27,695 nucleotides of DNA from assembly GCA_024223125.1 (NCBI GenBank), contig JAAEOP010001184.1, positions 1 through 27,695 of the forward strand, read 5' to 3'. Source of the DNA: Chloroflexota bacterium. GTDB lineage: Bacteria; Chloroflexota; Anaerolineae; Promineifilales; Promineifilaceae. The notes beneath the pieces were generated by a model. It searched no databases. It saw only the letters and a program-made list of their open reading frames with translations, and had not been told where the DNA came from. Position numbers and translations under genes: made by a program. Shown here in pieces: positions 1 through 7,840 of this stretch (within the stretch, counting starts at the first letter, position 1; each line of letters begins with the position of its first letter).

Positions 1-681
1 AGCCTGTTTACCCAAAACAGAGGCCATTTGTTGTGATAGTTCGCTGCTGTCGCCATTAAAGGGGGGAAGGCTGCCCGTATCACCCCATTGTTCACCCTGG
101 CGAATTTGTTCAATCGCTGTCAACACATCCGCATTGCGGGGGTCTAATTGCAAAGCCAGACGGCACGCTTGCAGCGCTTTATTTTGTTCTCCCTGGGTAT
201 TCAAAATGCGAGCCACCGCCAGGTATTCGCGGATGGCGTTATGAACGGCGCCTTGTTTTTGATAAATAGTTGCCAGCCGTTGGTGCGCTTTAAGCAAGTC
301 CGGTTCCAAACGGGCTGCCCGAACCCAATTATCCATAGCGTCATTCAAATGGCGGCGGCTGAGTTCCGCTTCGCCAATGGCCATGTAGGTTTTGCCGGCT
401 TCGCTTAACATGCCAAGTCGTTCTTGCATATCGGCTACCTGACGCAGATAGATGATGTCGCCCCGTGAATAACGGGCCGCTTTTTTAAAATTTCCCAGGG
501 CCTTTTCTAACTGGTTTAATTTACTGTAGGCAGTGCCTAAACCGTCATAGGGGGCTGGCTCATTGGGTATCAGTTTGGCAGCCGAGTCAAATTCTTTGAT
601 CGCTGCTTCCCATTTTTCATCCCATATATAGGAATGACCATTATTTAACGCTTCTTCGTAACGGGCACGATTGTTTGCCAC
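1..681 (-). CDS. TPR-repeat protein, 3' end cut by the window edge
   Basis: An open frame runs from a GTG at 679-681 to the window edge without a stop, giving 227 residues. The start is chosen because a GGAGG ribosome site lies about 8 bases upstream (complement of 689-693) and no other start has one. The protein is helical, with spaced A/Y/L/P patterns typical of tetratricopeptide repeats. At least four units are visible, for example around 'SAAKLIPNEPAPYDGLG', 'AARLEPDLLKAHQRLA' and 'ACRLALQLDPRNADVL'. No signal peptide or membrane segment is seen, so it is probably a cytoplasmic protein-interaction scaffold. The partner and the C-terminal domain, if any, are unknown. It is divergent from the membrane-protein gene at 886, and a TATACT-like -10 lies at 739-744 on the minus strand. 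Confidence 0.85.
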   Translation of the reverse strand, partial: MANNRARYEEALNNGHSYIWDEKWEAAIKEFDSAAKLIPNEPAPYDGLGTAYSKLNQLEKALGNFKKAARYSRGDIIYLRQVADMQERLGMLSEAGKTYMAIGEAELSRRHLNDAMDNWVRAARLEPDLLKAHQRLATIYQKQGAVHNAIREYLAVARILNTQGEQNKALQACRLALQLDPRNADVLTAIEQIRQGEQWGDTGSLPPFNGDSSELSQQMASVLGKQA

Positions 682-783
682 GCTAGAGCCTCCAGTACAA
701 AGTGTAAGTTATCGATGGACAGGTAAATCAGTTGAAAAAGTATACCACAGGGAAAAACGGAGGAAAAGCATTAAACATAAAAC

Positions 784-811
784 TTGACGGGGCTTTATGT
801 TATGGTAAGAT
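784..811 (+). promoter_or_regulatory. Candidate sigma-70-type promoter for the 886 gene
   Basis: TTGACG (784-789), a 16-base spacer and TAAGAT (806-811) form a near-consensus promoter reading toward the membrane-protein gene at 886. The predicted leader is about 70 bases. The divergent TPR gene probably uses a weaker TATACT box at 739-744, so the two genes would share this intergenic control region. The call rests on motif match only. Confidence 0.5.
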
Positions 812-885
812 ATTTGCAGCAGAGGGGATGTACATAATGTTAACTATTACATCCCGTTAAGGGGACATTATAAGGTAGGTGCCGC

Positions 886-1935
886 ATGGATTTTATTAAA
901 AAGAATATTCCTGTAATTTTAGCGTTTATCATTGGCTGGATTGTTGGGCTGGTTGTTTTTGGCTGGTGGTTATGGCCTGTTCAATGGACGGATGCGCCGC
1001 CTGACGCACTGTCTCCACAATACAAAGCAACGTATATTAATACAACGGCCGTTTCATATGCCCAAACACAAAACCCACAAGTTGTTACAAACGCTTTTGT
1101 CGGTTGGAGCGATCCTTATACTGACATTTGCACAGTAGCAACAACTACGCCTGATCCTAATATTCAGCCTGTCGTTTACAACGAAATGGCGAAGGTTGTG
1201 AGTGGAGGACAGGATTGTACGGCCGCGGCCGTGCCGCCCACAGAGGGAGGCGATGCAGCCCAACCGGCTGAAGATACCGGTGGGGCCAACACCACGGTTG
1301 TATTATTCTTGATTCTGATTCTGGTTGCGTTGGCTATTGCTATTGTGTACGTGCTACGCAAACGCCAATCGGTGACGGATGATGAGGAACCGAGTACATA
1401 TTATGACATGCCGGAAACAACCCCGGTGAGTGATGATGAAACGGCCGCTATTCCGTTAGCCCGTTTTCCCAGTAATTACAGCTACGGCCGTGATAACTTC
1501 GACGATTCGCACAGCATAGAAAATAACGCTGGCGACTTCATGGGTGAATGTGGCATTGGTATCTCCGAATCCATTGGAACCGACACGCCCAAAAATGTAA
1601 CCGCCTTTGAAGTCTGGCTTTTCGACAAGAACGATATCCGCACCGTTACCAAAGTGATTATGAGCGACCATGCCTTCTTTGACGACGCCCTCAAAGCCAA
1701 GTTAGCTCCCAAAGGGGAACCGGTGCTGGCACGTGAAAATGAAGTCATTGTTCTGGAAACAGCTTCCCTCATCGTCAATGCTGAAATCAAGCAAATGCAA
1801 TATGGTGAAAGTGGCAGCCTACCCCCGCAAAGCTTCTTTGAACGCTTCGAGATTGAGCTTTCTGCCTGGGCAAAAGATGCCGAGTTTAGCGAGCCAGATG
1901 TACAAGATCAGGTAGATGACCTGCTAGATTATTAA
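886..1935 (+). CDS. Unknown bitopic membrane protein with acidic cytoplasmic domain
   Basis: 349 residues that I do not recognise as a named family. Residues about 8-30 form a strongly hydrophobic first helix and residues about 137-157 a second one, followed by the positive-inside stop signal RKR (158-160). The roughly 105-residue loop between them would face outward. It contains two cysteines (82 and 111) that could form a disulfide and ends in a Gly/Ala/Pro/Glu-rich linker. After helix two comes an acidic linker (165-190), then a compact Phe-rich domain (about 195-340) with an alternating strand/helix look. Both termini would be cytoplasmic. The upstream AAGGTAGG is an acceptable ribosome site. 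Three copies of the genome's CGGCCG-core octamer family lie in the first 600 bases. It is a single gene with its own promoter and terminator. Function is unknown. Confidence 0.85.
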   Translation: MDFIKKNIPVILAFIIGWIVGLVVFGWWLWPVQWTDAPPDALSPQYKATYINTTAVSYAQTQNPQVVTNAFVGWSDPYTDICTVATTTPDPNIQPVVYNEMAKVVSGGQDCTAAAVPPTEGGDAAQPAEDTGGANTTVVLFLILILVALAIAIVYVLRKRQSVTDDEEPSTYYDMPETTPVSDDETAAIPLARFPSNYSYGRDNFDDSHSIENNAGDFMGECGIGISESIGTDTPKNVTAFEVWLFDKNDIRTVTKVIMSDHAFFDDALKAKLAPKGEPVLARENEVIVLETASLIVNAEIKQMQYGESGSLPPQSFFERFEIELSAWAKDAEFSEPDVQDQVDDLLDY

Positions 1936-1966
1936 GCCTCTTTGTTAAAGGATTCCCATAAAGATC

Positions 1967-1999
1967 AAAAAAGCCCCAGCAAATCGCCGGGGCTTTTTT
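1967..1999. terminator. Bidirectional intrinsic terminator
   Basis: A run of six A (1967-1972), a GCCCC-A-GC / GC-C-GGGGC stem (1973-1980 with 1986-1993, one internal mismatch, 5-base loop) and a run of T (1994-2000) form a classic hairpin. It has a U-tract on both strands. It lies between the convergent membrane-protein gene (ends 1935) and the dGTPase-like gene (ends 2057), so it can stop both transcripts. Confidence 0.85.
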
Positions 2000-2056
2000 T
2001 ATTTGTATATGCCTGACAAAGTGAAAAAATGTTGCTTGCAAACTTGCCACTCTCTT

Positions 2057-3211
2057 TTACGCATGTTCATAAGGGGTAAATAATTTTTCCCATTCCTCTA
2101 AAGCGTACCGGTCTGTCATACCAGCAATATAATCGGTGACGACACGATGGTGTGAACTATGTTCGAGTCGTTTTTGGGTGCCGGTGGGCAGCATTTTGGG
2201 TTCTTTGATGTAGGCTGTAAACATTTCGGTAATAAAGTGTTCGGCTTTTGTTTGCATCCGAATAAGCCGGTAATGGCGATACATATGCTCCAATAGAAAT
2301 TTTTTGAGCTGTTTCACTTTGACGGCGAAGTCGGGGACATAATCTACCAGGTTGTGGGGATGGGTTTGCACTTTTTCGGGGGAATCAATCTGGTGTTGGC
2401 GTAGGCTTGCGGCCGTGTGCTGCAACACATTTGTCACTGATAAGCCGATCAATTCTCGAATGATCTCGTGGCGTACCATTGGCGTAAACGGTTCCCAGGT
2501 TTGCCAGCCAGCTACCGCCTTCAATTCCTGCCACAGTGTCAACTCATCCAACATTGTTAAATCGAACATGCCGGCTCGCAAACCATCATCCAGATCATGG
2601 GCATTGTAGGCAATCTCATCGGCCAGATTAGCGATTTGCGCTTCCAGCGAGGCGCGTCTTTCAGGAGCATACGCCGACACATCCGATTTATCGTAATCTG
2701 TTTCATGTTTCAACATCCCCTCGCGGGTTTCATATGTCAGGTTCAGCCCCATAAACCCAGGGTAGCGATTCTCTAATTTGGTGACGATGCGATAACTTTG
2801 GGTGTTGTGGTTAAAACCGCCGTGTTCTTGCATCAGTCCGTTCAGAGCATATTCTCCCGCATGACCAAAAGGGGGATGACCCAAATCATGGGCCAGACAA
2901 ATTGCTTCTGTTAAATCCTGGTTACAGCCTAATCCTCGCGCCAGTGAACGGCCGAGTTGGGCCACTTCTAATGTATGCGTCAACCGGGTACGGTAATGAT
3001 CCCCTTCGTAGTAGACAAAGACCTGCGTTTTGTATTCCAGGCGGCGGAAGGCGGTTGTATGAATGATGCGGTCACGATCACGGCCGAAAGCAGTGCGGGT
3101 TTCTGATTCTGATTCAGGATGAATGCGTCCCTGAGACTCGGCGCTTTTTAGGGCATGGGGGGCCAGGGTAATGGCTTCTACCTCTTCTAGTTTGGCGCGT
3201 TTGTAAAGCAT
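2057..3211 (-). CDS. dgt: dGTPase-like HD-domain deoxynucleotide triphosphohydrolase
   Basis: 384 residues, the usual length for the short dGTPase-like group. These enzymes split dNTP to deoxynucleoside and triphosphate in the cytoplasm and so tune nucleotide pools. The N-terminal FGRDRDRIIHT...FRRLEYKTQVF signature (about 42-65) is typical of the family. The HD metal site is complete: His79 in LTHTLEV, His108-Asp109 in CLAHDLGHPPFGH, and Asp198 in NLADEIAY. The ATG at 3211 has GAGGAGAT seven bases upstream. The gene stands alone. Its leader carries two copies of the decamer AGTTTTCAGT. dGTPase versus broader dNTPase specificity cannot be told from sequence alone. Confidence 0.93.
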   Translation of the reverse strand: MLYKRAKLEEVEAITLAPHALKSAESQGRIHPESESETRTAFGRDRDRIIHTTAFRRLEYKTQVFVYYEGDHYRTRLTHTLEVAQLGRSLARGLGCNQDLTEAICLAHDLGHPPFGHAGEYALNGLMQEHGGFNHNTQSYRIVTKLENRYPGFMGLNLTYETREGMLKHETDYDKSDVSAYAPERRASLEAQIANLADEIAYNAHDLDDGLRAGMFDLTMLDELTLWQELKAVAGWQTWEPFTPMVRHEIIRELIGLSVTNVLQHTAASLRQHQIDSPEKVQTHPHNLVDYVPDFAVKVKQLKKFLLEHMYRHYRLIRMQTKAEHFITEMFTAYIKEPKMLPTGTQKRLEHSSHHRVVTDYIAGMTDRYALEEWEKLFTPYEHA

Positions 3212-3235
3212 GACTATCTCCTCGTTTTTTCAGCA

Positions 3236-3273
3236 AGTTTTCAGTTTTTACTGTGCAGCGTTTAGTTTTCAGT
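3236..3273. repeat. Direct repeat AGTTTTCAGT in the dgt leader
   Basis: The decamer AGTTTTCAGT occurs at 3236-3245 and 3264-3273, just upstream of the dGTPase-like start. A third exact copy overlaps the stop codon of the Nudix gene (14037-14046). In both places a CTGTGCAG or GTGCAGT word lies nearby, so these look like members of one short intergenic repeat family. Confidence 0.6.
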
Positions 3274-3330
3274 GTACGAGGTAACGGGGTATTTGTCATC
3301 TTTTGTTACGGCCGTGTTAAGAAAACATGA

Positions 3331-3770
3331 TCATGTAGGCGTAAACAAATAGGGAAGACAGAACCCCAAGAGTGGATTACTCCAGGCAAAAGTCTGCCCG
3401 ATCAGCAACTCCCGCAGCGGGCTGAGTTGTAAAGAACGGCTCAACGCATCTAGGCTGCGAAACCAAAGGGTGAGGCTGGTTTTTTCGGTTTGTCCCACAC
3501 CAAAATCACCGCCGACTGGAGACATGGACACATGTCAGCTTGCACCTACCTGACCGCGGGCGATGAAGTTCACGGCCGTGTTCAAATCCCCCCTCGCTCC
3601 GGCCAGTAAGAAGAGGCCATCAGGCAAAAGGCGCGGGTAAGTTGGCGCTGCCATAATGTTGGTGCGTAATGATGCCACAACGGCGGCTCTCCAATCGCAT
3701 TGCTGAGTTGGGCCGCATGAACGAGACCGGGATGGGCTGCCTGTGCCCCCAACAATGAGGTGGTTTTTTG
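3331..3770 (-). pseudogene. Eroded protein-coding remnant, family not recognised
   Basis: Between the shape operon and the dGTPase-like gene about 440 bases still look coding on the minus strand but are broken. One frame reads SLLGAQAAHPGLVHAAQLSN and APTLWQRQLTRAF near 3660-3765. Another frame continues with RLLPDGLFLLAGARGDLNTA, meets an in-frame TGA at 3535-3537, and then goes on as MSPVGGDFGVGQTEKTSLTL to a stop at 3331. A frameshift plus a nonsense mutation in one old gene is the simplest reading. I do not know the original function. A 66-residue functional ORF at 3331-3531 is possible but has no visible ribosome site. Confidence 0.35.
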
Positions 3771-3782
3771 TTTCCCCCCCTG

Positions 3783-6248
3783 CTACTGATCAAATGGAGA
3801 ATCTACCTGCGGCGGTAAAATCACATCTTGCTGTTTAGCCTGTTCTAGAAAATTGGCCGGGATGTCAGGATTAAATGTTGTGGAATTACAGACTTGGTCT
3901 GGGGGGGGCGAGGTTTCCCCTTCGGCTACCTCGGTCGGGGGTGCATATTGTCCTACCTTATAATAGGCAGCCATAATATTGCAGGCGACTGGCGCTGCCC
4001 ACGCTGACCCTTCGCCGCCATGATACATAAATACGGAGACAACAATTTCTGGGTCTTCGGCCGAGGCATAGCCCACATACCAGGAATGAGTGGGCAGAAT
4101 TTGCCGGTTTATAATATCATCGTAGCTGCACCACCCTTTTTCAATGGCAATGTTATCGCAAAATTCGGCCGTTCCCGTTTTCCCGGCCGTGCTAATGCCC
4201 ACATTATCTAACCAATCTACATAGGTTGCCCCGGTAAAGAATTCTTCGGGGCTGATGTAAGTGTTTACTAACTGCATTGCATCGGCAATGATTCTGATAT
4301 ATTCGCGGCCCACATCCAGCGCATCAATAACAACGGGTTGGTAAATAGGATTTCCGGCCGTATCAAATTCAATATTAAACGTGGGATCGTCCAATGGGTT
4401 ACCGGCTGCGTCGGTTAGAGTTGTTTCGCCGTTTGGGCCGGGATGAGCGCGGGCCAATATCTGGCTGTTTTCATCCACAAATACCACATTGTCATCTTCA
4501 TCAGTCATATGATGCACGATGGAGGGCTGGTACAAAAAGCCGCCATTGGCAATAACGGCCGCCATCTGAGCCACCTGCATAGGTGTCGCCAACATAAACC
4601 CCTGACCAATACCCAAGTTATAATCATCCCCCGTTGACCACGGTTCACCAAATACACGAGCTTTCCAGGAACGATCTGGGGGTAGATTACCATCTGCCTC
4701 TAATGGTAGTTCAATACCTTGAATACGGCCGAAACCAAACTGCTCACCATATTTGGCAATCCCCTCCACACTCAACCCCTCCACAAACTCACCATCCTGA
4801 GCAAAACCGCCGCTGATCTTATAAAAATAAATATCACAAGAGTTTGCTAACCCGGAGGTAACATCCATTACTCCGTGCTCCCCTTTGGGAGTATTCAACA
4901 CCCAGCAGACAAACGTTTGGGCGCGGCCGGGATCGTTAGGTGCATACCGGTTGGGAATTGTTATTTCGCCGGGCGCTCGCAGTAGACGATTGGGCGACAC
5001 GACTCCTTCTTGCAACGCTCCGGCCGCCGGTACCAGCTTAAAAGTAGAACCAGGTGGATATTCGCTGCTGATGGCGTGGTTGACCAGGGGTGTATATTCA
5101 TTGCGAGCCAGACCTAGATAGTAATCCACCGGCACTTCCGATTGAAAACGGTTGTTATCAAAGGAGGGCAGGCTAACCATGGCTAGAATTTCGCCGGTTT
5201 TGGGGTTCATGGCTACGGCCGTGGCCTGACCTACTTCCACAAATGATTCTTGCCCGGTGATAAAGTCACGGTCAGGCACAGCTTCGCGGGCTTCCATCGC
5301 CTGCCGCAAAATTTCTGTGGCCAAAATCTGCAAATCCAAATCAAGGGTAAGGTGCATATTTAGCCCGGCTTGCGGTTCTGTTTCCAGTCCGATCTGGCGC
5401 AGTTCACGGCCGGTCCAATCCACTTCAATTTGCCGCTGCCCTTTAATGCCCGCTAATTCTAATTCCATTGAAGATTCCAGCCCCGACCAACCAACCCGAT
5501 CATCTCGTTCGTAACCGAGTGTAGTAATCCAGTTTTCATTGGGAATTGGCCCCATGTAGCCGAGAATAGGCGCTATATATTCGCCGCTGGGATAGTAACG
5601 CAGCGGTTCTGGTATCACGCGCACACCGGGCAAAAAGATGCTTTCTTGTTCAATTTGGTAAGCCTGGGTGATGGGTACATTGGCGGTGATAACGGCCGGA
5701 ATGTATTGGGCAAAACTGTGTTCCTGGACAATGGCTTCAATGCTGTCGGGTAGCTGCTGAACGACGTCGGCATTGTCTAATGTTTCTTCAACGGAGGCGC
5801 CAAATGCTTGGGCTAAACGGGAGTATGTTTGCACCAATTCAGGGTTGGCCGATTCAATTAGATTTTGTTGTTGGACTGTGTTTGTCACCGGGACACCGGT
5901 CAATAAGGCTAAACGTTCGTAAATAGCTTGTTGGGCAGCCTCCCCGTCTGGCAAAAAAGCGGGGGTGATAGTGACATTGAAGCTGGGCAGATTGACCGCT
6001 AGAGGCAACCCGTTGCGATCAAAGATGACACCGCGCGATGCGTCAGTTTCCAGGATAGCGAACTGATTTTCCTGGGCTTGTATGGTTAGTTCCTCCCCGC
6101 GAGATTGTTGAATCCAGTAAACACGGTAGAGGAGTAGGCCAAATATGATGATGATAAAGATACGAAAAAAGTATAGACGGCCGCGTACACCAACATCTTC
6201 AGCGGCCGCTTCTTGTTCTTCAGTATGTTCCCAACCAATGCGAGACAT
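3783..6248 (-). CDS. mrdA: Penicillin-binding protein 2 (elongasome transpeptidase)
   Basis: 821 residues, somewhat longer than typical PBP2. It is a class B penicillin-binding protein that cross-links peptidoglycan outside the membrane during cell elongation. A cytoplasmic N-terminus is followed by one helix (about 26-42) and the dimerisation/pedestal region (70-300). The transpeptidase domain has all three motifs: Ser401-Thr-Phe-Lys404 (SxxK, catalytic Ser401), Ser470-Cys-Asp472 (the SxN/SxD position, as in other PBP2 proteins) and Lys690-Thr-Gly692. A Gly/Asn/Asp-rich insert of about 50 residues (590-640) before KTG explains part of the extra length. The ATG is preceded by GGAGA. It is the last gene of the mreBCD operon; no rodA follows in this window. 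A 33-base hairpin separates it from mreD. Confidence 0.95.
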   Translation of the reverse strand: MSRIGWEHTEEQEAAAEDVGVRGRLYFFRIFIIIIFGLLLYRVYWIQQSRGEELTIQAQENQFAILETDASRGVIFDRNGLPLAVNLPSFNVTITPAFLPDGEAAQQAIYERLALLTGVPVTNTVQQQNLIESANPELVQTYSRLAQAFGASVEETLDNADVVQQLPDSIEAIVQEHSFAQYIPAVITANVPITQAYQIEQESIFLPGVRVIPEPLRYYPSGEYIAPILGYMGPIPNENWITTLGYERDDRVGWSGLESSMELELAGIKGQRQIEVDWTGRELRQIGLETEPQAGLNMHLTLDLDLQILATEILRQAMEAREAVPDRDFITGQESFVEVGQATAVAMNPKTGEILAMVSLPSFDNNRFQSEVPVDYYLGLARNEYTPLVNHAISSEYPPGSTFKLVPAAGALQEGVVSPNRLLRAPGEITIPNRYAPNDPGRAQTFVCWVLNTPKGEHGVMDVTSGLANSCDIYFYKISGGFAQDGEFVEGLSVEGIAKYGEQFGFGRIQGIELPLEADGNLPPDRSWKARVFGEPWSTGDDYNLGIGQGFMLATPMQVAQMAAVIANGGFLYQPSIVHHMTDEDDNVVFVDENSQILARAHPGPNGETTLTDAAGNPLDDPTFNIEFDTAGNPIYQPVVIDALDVGREYIRIIADAMQLVNTYISPEEFFTGATYVDWLDNVGISTAGKTGTAEFCDNIAIEKGWCSYDDIINRQILPTHSWYVGYASAEDPEIVVSVFMYHGGEGSAWAAPVACNIMAAYYKVGQYAPPTEVAEGETSPPPDQVCNSTTFNPDIPANFLEQAKQQDVILPPQVDSPFDQ

Positions 6249-6262
6249 GGTTTTCTCCGTTC

Positions 6263-6295
6263 AGGTGCGACGCACTTTGAAAGTGTGTCGCACCT
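6263..6295. repeat. Near-perfect 33-bp palindrome between mreD and mrdA
   Basis: AGGTGCGACGCACTTT (6263-6278) is mirrored by AAAGTGTGTCGCACCT (6280-6295) with a single mismatch. The two 16-base arms are separated by one base. It lies 11 bases from the mreD stop and 14 bases from the mrdA ribosome site/start region. No T-tract follows, so it is more likely an mRNA processing or stability hairpin, or a REP-like repeat, than a terminator. Confidence 0.75.
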
Positions 6296-6306
6296 CAGCA
6301 CAGCCG

Positions 6307-6807
6307 TTATAGTTCAACACGATGGGGTGAAGTGGCTCGATCCAGACCAACCATCAGCCAATAGACAGGCAGCATAATGATGGCGTTGGCCAGGATGAGA
6401 GGTAAGAGGGTCACGGCCGTGTCAAAATCCGATAAGATGCCTAGAAGTCGCAAAAAGATGAGAGTCACAATCAGGTAAATAATGGTTGCCAGACCGGCCA
6501 ACAATAGGGGGAGTATAAAACGGCCGGCCGAGATTGCTTGTTGTATCCACAACACGGCCGCAATCGCTATCATGTACGATAAAGCTGTCAGTCCCAAGGG
6601 GGAAATAGAGAATAAATCCAACAGCAACCCGCCGATAAATCCCCAAATAATGCCTTCATTGACACCGCGCAGCAGCCCCCATGACAAAGCGATCAACAGT
6701 GGTAGTTGGGGCGCCAGACCAAAAATAGTGAAATAGGGCCACACGGCCGTTTGCAAAATCGCCAACACAGCCATCACCGGAATCGCCACATAGACAGACG
6801 AACTCAT
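6307..6807 (-). CDS. mreD: Rod shape-determining protein MreD
   Basis: 166 residues, the normal length of MreD, almost entirely hydrophobic with about five predicted membrane helices. It shows the family pattern of an N-terminal helix (VAIPVMAVLAILQTAVWPYF) and a central GLLRGVNEGIIWGFIGGLLLD stretch (about residues 44-64). MreD links the cytoplasmic MreB filament to MreC and the periplasmic cell-wall synthases. The identity is supported by its place between mreC and mrdA. The ATG has GGAG 12 bases upstream, slightly far but usable. Sequence conservation in MreD is low in general, so context carries part of the call. Confidence 0.9.
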   Translation of the reverse strand: MSSSVYVAIPVMAVLAILQTAVWPYFTIFGLAPQLPLLIALSWGLLRGVNEGIIWGFIGGLLLDLFSISPLGLTALSYMIAIAAVLWIQQAISAGRFILPLLLAGLATIIYLIVTLIFLRLLGILSDFDTAVTLLPLILANAIIMLPVYWLMVGLDRATSPHRVEL

Positions 6808-6833
6808 GAGTATACTTTACTCCATGACAATAC

Positions 6834-6898
6834 AGATGCCAGGCACTTTACACACAAGGTAGTGAGGCAATATTTGAGATCATAAGTGTCTGGCATCT
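6834..6898. repeat. Inverted repeat in the mreC-mreD gap
   Basis: AGATGCCAGGCACTT (6834-6848) and AAGTGTCTGGCATCT (6884-6898) are 15-base inverted arms with one mismatch and a 35-base spacer. The right arm lies four bases from the mreC stop codon. Like the mreD-mrdA palindrome, the mismatch is a G/A transition in the equivalent part of a CACTT-containing arm, so the two may be related elements. No T-tract follows. Confidence 0.7.
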
Positions 6899-6901
6899 CT
6901 G

Positions 6902-7759
6902 TTACTCCAGCGGACTATCAAAAATAGTCGTATCAATCGGCTGAAAATCCGTAATGATAAACAGCGTTTCTAACGTATCAAAATCTGTGCCCGGTTGGAT
7001 AATCGCCTGCTGGAATAATTCTGCTTCACTGCGATTCACCTCAATCACCCGGCCAATAACAATATCCTGGGGAAAGTTGCCGCCCAGTCCAGAAGTCAGC
7101 ACCACTTCGCCAACCTGCACATCAAACTTCAAATCTACCCAATCCATTGTGAGCGGCCCGCCCAACCCACTGCCGCTCAGTACGCCAGTAGCGCGAGAGT
7201 TACCCAATCGGGACGGAATAGCGCTGGCGTTATCGGTAATCAAAGCTACCTGGGCGGAGTTGGGTGCGGTACGGAAAATACGGCCGACTAACCCGCGCGA
7301 ACTTTCCACAGGCATCCCCACCACAATACCATCTTCAGCGCCTTTGTCTATGATGATGCTGCGTACAGCGGGGCTGGTATCGTAGCCGATGACGGCCGCG
7401 GTCTGGCGAGTGAGTTCCGGCGACTGCCGGGCACGGTTAAACAGGTCTTGTAAAATTTGCCACTCCCCTTGAATTTCCCGCAGCTCCTCGTTTTCTCGTT
7501 CTAGTTGGTCAATTTGGGCTTGCAGTTGGCTGATTTCAGCCCGGGCGCTTTGTAAATCGCGGGGACCTTCTAAAGCGCCAGAAACGGTATCTGCCTGGGA
7601 TGAGGTGATACTGATGACGGCCGACAATGGATCCCGCACCACACTTAAAGCATTCCCCAAATTACCACTGCTATCCAGCAGTGTCAGCAAAATAGCAATT
7701 CCGGCTAAAACAGCAAACGTTACCCAACGAATCCGCTTTTGTGCATCACCCAGGTTCAT
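6902..7759 (-). CDS. mreC: Rod shape-determining protein MreC
   Basis: 285 residues. A short cytoplasmic N-terminus is followed by one membrane helix (about 12-28), then a coiled coil (about 68-105, heptads in SQLQAQIDQLERENEELRE) and the two beta-barrel subdomains of MreC. Those include VIGYDTSPAVRSIIIDKGAEDG and the conserved GLVGRI and TSGLGGNFPQDIVIGRV segments. MreC organises PBP2 and the elongation machinery outside the membrane. It follows mreB in the operon. The ATG at 7759 has no recognisable ribosome site because the bases in front of it are GTGTTCC-type word repeats. Later starts would remove the membrane helix, so this start is kept. Confidence 0.95.
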   Translation of the reverse strand: MNLGDAQKRIRWVTFAVLAGIAILLTLLDSSGNLGNALSVVRDPLSAVISITSSQADTVSGALEGPRDLQSARAEISQLQAQIDQLERENEELREIQGEWQILQDLFNRARQSPELTRQTAAVIGYDTSPAVRSIIIDKGAEDGIVVGMPVESSRGLVGRIFRTAPNSAQVALITDNASAIPSRLGNSRATGVLSGSGLGGPLTMDWVDLKFDVQVGEVVLTSGLGGNFPQDIVIGRVIEVNRSEAELFQQAIIQPGTDFDTLETLFIITDFQPIDTTIFDSPLE

Positions 7760-7760
7760 C

Positions 7761-7815
7761 GTGTTCTGTGTTCCGTGTTCCGTGTTCCGTATTCGGTTAA
7801 CGGATTACGGAACAC
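7761..7815. repeat. GTGTTCC tandem words and hairpin in the mreB-mreC gap
   Basis: Three to four imperfect GTGTTCC heptamers run from 7761 to about 7790. They continue into an inverted repeat: GTGTTCCGTATTCGG faces CGGATTACGGAACAC across TTAA, with two mismatches. The element fills most of the 81-base gap and touches the mreC start codon. Such stuttering words recur in other gaps of this window with different sequences. Confidence 0.65.
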
Positions 7816-7840
7816 AGTATACCGTATACGGATTACGAAA

